This document shows, one piece after another, positions 62,282 to 64,000 of a stretch of 64,000 nt of DNA. Under the pieces are notes generated by a model. That model was not told where the DNA came from and ran no database searches. It worked only from the letters and a program-made list of their open reading frames with translations. The stretch's first letter is position 1; each line of letters begins with the position of its first letter. A program made the position numbers and the translations under genes. Origin of the DNA: Symbiodinium natans (taxonomy: Eukaryota > Sar > Dinophyceae > Suessiales > Symbiodiniaceae); contig CAJNDS010002285.1 of the NCBI GenBank assembly GCA_905221605.1, positions 400,501-464,500 on the forward strand. The letters are read 5' to 3'.

Positions 62282-62875
62282 ATGTCATATAAGAACGCAA
62301 AAATTTACAAAATCCTTAACAATGCAACGGATGATGTTTATATCGGTTCTACAACTCAACCCTTATCTAAGAGGATGGTGGACCATAGGGCATCATGTAA
62401 AAGTGATAAGTCCTTTCATTTGCAACTACATAACAAAATGAACGAGTTAGGTATAGAGAATTTCTATATTGAATTATTGGAAGAATACCCTTGTGAAAAT
62501 GTAGAACAGTTAAGAAAGAGAGAGGGAGAGCGAATTAGAGAATTTGCCACGTTAAACAGATATGTAGCAGGAAGAAATGAAAAACAATACAGAGAAGATA
62601 GCAAAGAACAACGGGCAAAAACAAACAAAGCATGGAGAGAAAAGAACCATGATGGTTTATTACAGAAGAAGAAGGACGATTATCAAAACAATCGGGAGCA
62701 TTATCTTGACATCAAGAAGAAATATTACATAGAAAAGAAGGATGAGATAAATGAAAAACAAAAAACTAAGATTTTATGTGTTTGCGGTGTTGAATGTAGG
62801 AAATCGGATATACGAAGACACGAAAGAACCAAGAGACATATAGAATTTCTTAACCAACAAGAAGCATCATATTAA
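62282..62875 (+). CDS. GIY-YIG endonuclease with C-terminal zinc finger
   Basis: Open from 62,207, but the ATG at 62,282 (MSYKNAKIYKI) is preferred because the domain begins right after it and upstream residues overlap the lipase. NAKIYKILNNATDDVYIGST and LSKRMVDHRA form the core, EEYPCENVEQLRKREGERI the Glu strand. A charged coiled coil follows, and the C-terminal finger CVCGVECRKSDIRRHERTKR is more diverged than in the two paralogues (CGVEC instead of CGGHF). It is the only rightward copy and lies next to the major capsid gene. Confidence 0.8.
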   Translation: MSYKNAKIYKILNNATDDVYIGSTTQPLSKRMVDHRASCKSDKSFHLQLHNKMNELGIENFYIELLEEYPCENVEQLRKREGERIREFATLNRYVAGRNEKQYREDSKEQRAKTNKAWREKNHDGLLQKKKDDYQNNREHYLDIKKKYYIEKKDEINEKQKTKILCVCGVECRKSDIRRHERTKRHIEFLNQQEASY

Positions 62876-62904
62876 TAATATTTCTCAATATTATTAATAT
62901 GATG
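62865..62904. terminator. 18-bp perfect palindrome after GIY-YIG gene
   Basis: Arms CATCATATTAATAATATT and AATATTATTAATATGATG match perfectly over 18 bases with a TCTC loop. The stop codon of the nuclease lies in the left arm and the ATG of the next small frame lies in the right arm. It is the strongest of the intergenic hairpins. Confidence 0.7.
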
Positions 62905-63132
62905 TTCAATAAACCAAGGTATATAAAATCACCTCACATTGTAGGAAAGCCGTCGGAAAGTCTGAGGTTTAAAAACAAACTGAACAAGAACCTTAATAAT
63001 TCTGCTTATGAGAGCATACGAAATATAGTTGAAGAGGGCGAGAATATAATACAACTGCCACAAGAAAAGAATAGCATTGATTTAAAAAATGTAAAACCAC
63101 ATAAAAAGTATAATAATATAAAATCTAAATAA
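62899..63132 (+). CDS. Small basic viral protein
   Basis: 77 residues beginning MMFNKPRYIKSPHIVGKPSE, rich in Lys and Asn, with no recognised domain. It lies in the gap before the major capsid gene, in the same direction, ending 11 bases before its ATG. It may be a small virion protein. The ATG lies inside a palindrome, so the downstream Met could instead be used. Confidence 0.45.
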   Translation: MMFNKPRYIKSPHIVGKPSESLRFKNKLNKNLNNSAYESIRNIVEEGENIIQLPQEKNSIDLKNVKPHKKYNNIKSK

Positions 63133-63143
63133 AGTATATAATT

Positions 63144-64000
63144 ATGGATTTGGTTCTGGCAGAGAGCAACGATGATATGATAAATAGCCTCCAGTTCGGT
63201 TTACCCCAGTCGGCAGCATATGTAACTGACAGGAAACAAGTTCACTTTCCTAGTGTATCTGGAAACATCTTTAGTTCATCTAACGGAAACAAATACTTAA
63301 AGTTTGTAATCACAGGTGAAGATAATAATTATATTGATTTGTCTAGTGTTTGTTTGTTCTTTGATGTTGTAAATACCTCCACTACTGCAGGAGAATATTT
63401 ACGCCCATTAGGTGAGAGCCATGCCTTCTTTACCAGATACAGATGCAATGGAGCAGGCCAACAACTAAACGATATTGACAATTACAACCAAGTCTGCGAA
63501 GAAATGAAATCATTCAAAAGCGAAGAGGTTAGAAATTTAGATGACATTCAAGAAGGTTGTTTAACAAGATACGACAGTAGAATTAACCGGCTGTTCGCTT
63601 ATACTATAGAAAGTCACGATGCAACAGCAACAGCAGGATCAAACCAAAGAGGCGCTGTTCTACCGAAACTAACACGACTTAATACTACAGGAATTGAACA
63701 GGGTAAGTTCGTAAGAATGGGACACAAGCCCGTTTGTGGATTTGTTCAATCTGGATATTATCCTCCAATTCGGTATTGTCCTTTAGAGTTTATTTTTGAG
63801 ATAGTTTCAGACGCTGGTGAACCAGTTATCAGACCAGCAACACCAGTAGCGGGAACACAAGCAGAAGACGATGAAAACGGCTTATATTTTACAACACGCA
63901 ATACTACCACATCTTGGGCTATTCAGAATGCCATTTTACGATGTGAATTGATACAGGTGGACAACACCGTCAACAATAATATAATTTCACATTTATTGAA
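63144..64000 (+). CDS. Major capsid protein, double jelly roll (5' part)
   Basis: ATG at 63,144 with TATATAATT just before it; the frame is open for 285 codons to the window end, so the gene is truncated here only by the window. It starts MDLVLAESNDDMINSLQFGL. Beta-rich segments include YLKFVITGEDNNYIDLSSVC and HAFFTRYRCNGAGQQLNDID; GYYPPIRYCPLEFIFEIVSD matches the strand pattern (PPxxxxPLxxxFELV) of jelly-roll capsid proteins of polinton-like viruses and relatives. It builds the icosahedral shell. Orientation is rightward, same as the GIY-YIG and lipase genes. Confidence 0.85.
   Translation, partial: MDLVLAESNDDMINSLQFGLPQSAAYVTDRKQVHFPSVSGNIFSSSNGNKYLKFVITGEDNNYIDLSSVCLFFDVVNTSTTAGEYLRPLGESHAFFTRYRCNGAGQQLNDIDNYNQVCEEMKSFKSEEVRNLDDIQEGCLTRYDSRINRLFAYTIESHDATATAGSNQRGAVLPKLTRLNTTGIEQGKFVRMGHKPVCGFVQSGYYPPIRYCPLEFIFEIVSDAGEPVIRPATPVAGTQAEDDENGLYFTTRNTTTSWAIQNAILRCELIQVDNTVNNNIISHLL

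Larger units (their letters stand above)
50700..64000. mobile_element. Integrated polinton-like virus (partial)
   Basis: An AT-rich, densely packed, intron-free block with retroviral-type integrase, family B DNA polymerase/SF1 helicase, capsid genes, lipase and GIY-YIG endonucleases. This gene set is typical of polinton-like viruses that integrate in algal and protist genomes. Genes run left from 53.6 kb to 50.9 kb, right from 53.7 to 57.7 kb, left from 61.7 to 57.7 kb, then right to the window end. No ATPase (FtsK-HerA type) or maturation protease was found here; they may lie beyond 64,000. Confidence 0.85.

Overview
ORGANISM. The window looks like nuclear DNA of a unicellular alga or protist, most likely a dinoflagellate. 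Plant-type TTTAGGG/CCCTAAA repeats occur throughout positions 1-48,500. Short GC-rich coding segments lie between them, and several introns can only be joined in frame by GT-AG, GC-AG or GA-AG splicing with a G after the acceptor AG and a short direct repeat at both ends. That splice pattern is known from dinoflagellates; the host assignment is inference.

LAYOUT. (1) Positions 1-48,500 are not plain subtelomere. Unique GC-rich blocks of 50-180 bases are open in one + strand frame and are separated by spacers that tend to begin with TTTAGGG-type repeats and end with CCCTAAA-type repeats, so the transcript of such an intron could fold into a long hairpin. The clearest case (13.7-22.3 kb) is an acid-sphingomyelinase-like metallophosphoesterase in about 18 exons: the family motifs appear in the correct order across separate exons, and the last exon is a membrane anchor plus short tail. 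A second exon series (33.6-47.4 kb) resembles the CPSF160/DDB1/SF3B3 beta-propeller family. Other exon series (1-5 kb, 11.6-13.4 kb, 24.2-32.3 kb) are unidentified. (2) At 5.8-9.35 kb is a gene with a 2.6-kb uninterrupted first exon: a putative SLOG-like sensor followed by two SLATT-like two-helix membrane modules, an architecture resembling bacterial nucleotide-sensing conflict systems. (3) Minisatellites (63-bp unit at 22.6-23.9 kb; about 54-bp unit at 28.0-28.8 kb) and several hairpin or MITE-like elements are scattered between. (4) At 48.98-50.46 kb is a host-like coiled-coil protein with a weak HNH_2-like region.

(5) From about 50.7 kb to the window end the DNA becomes strongly AT-rich, intron-free and densely coded. 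It holds an integrated polinton-like virus (PLV): retroviral-type integrase, family B DNA polymerase joined to an SF1 helicase and a C-terminal HNH-like zinc motif, a broken minor capsid gene, a lipase, the start of the double-jelly-roll major capsid gene (running off the end), three GIY-YIG endonucleases with a C-terminal zinc finger, and small unknown proteins. Perfect or near-perfect palindromes sit at or just after many of its stop codons and probably mark transcript 3' ends. The polymerase has one frameshift and the minor capsid gene several lesions, so this copy is either a decaying endogenous virus or carries assembly errors.

HOW THE PARTS RELATE. Polymerase-helicase (replication), integrase (insertion) and capsid genes form the core virus module; the GIY-YIG genes look like selfish genes within it. 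The host part is notable for introns apparently built from telomere-like repeats in inverted arrangement.
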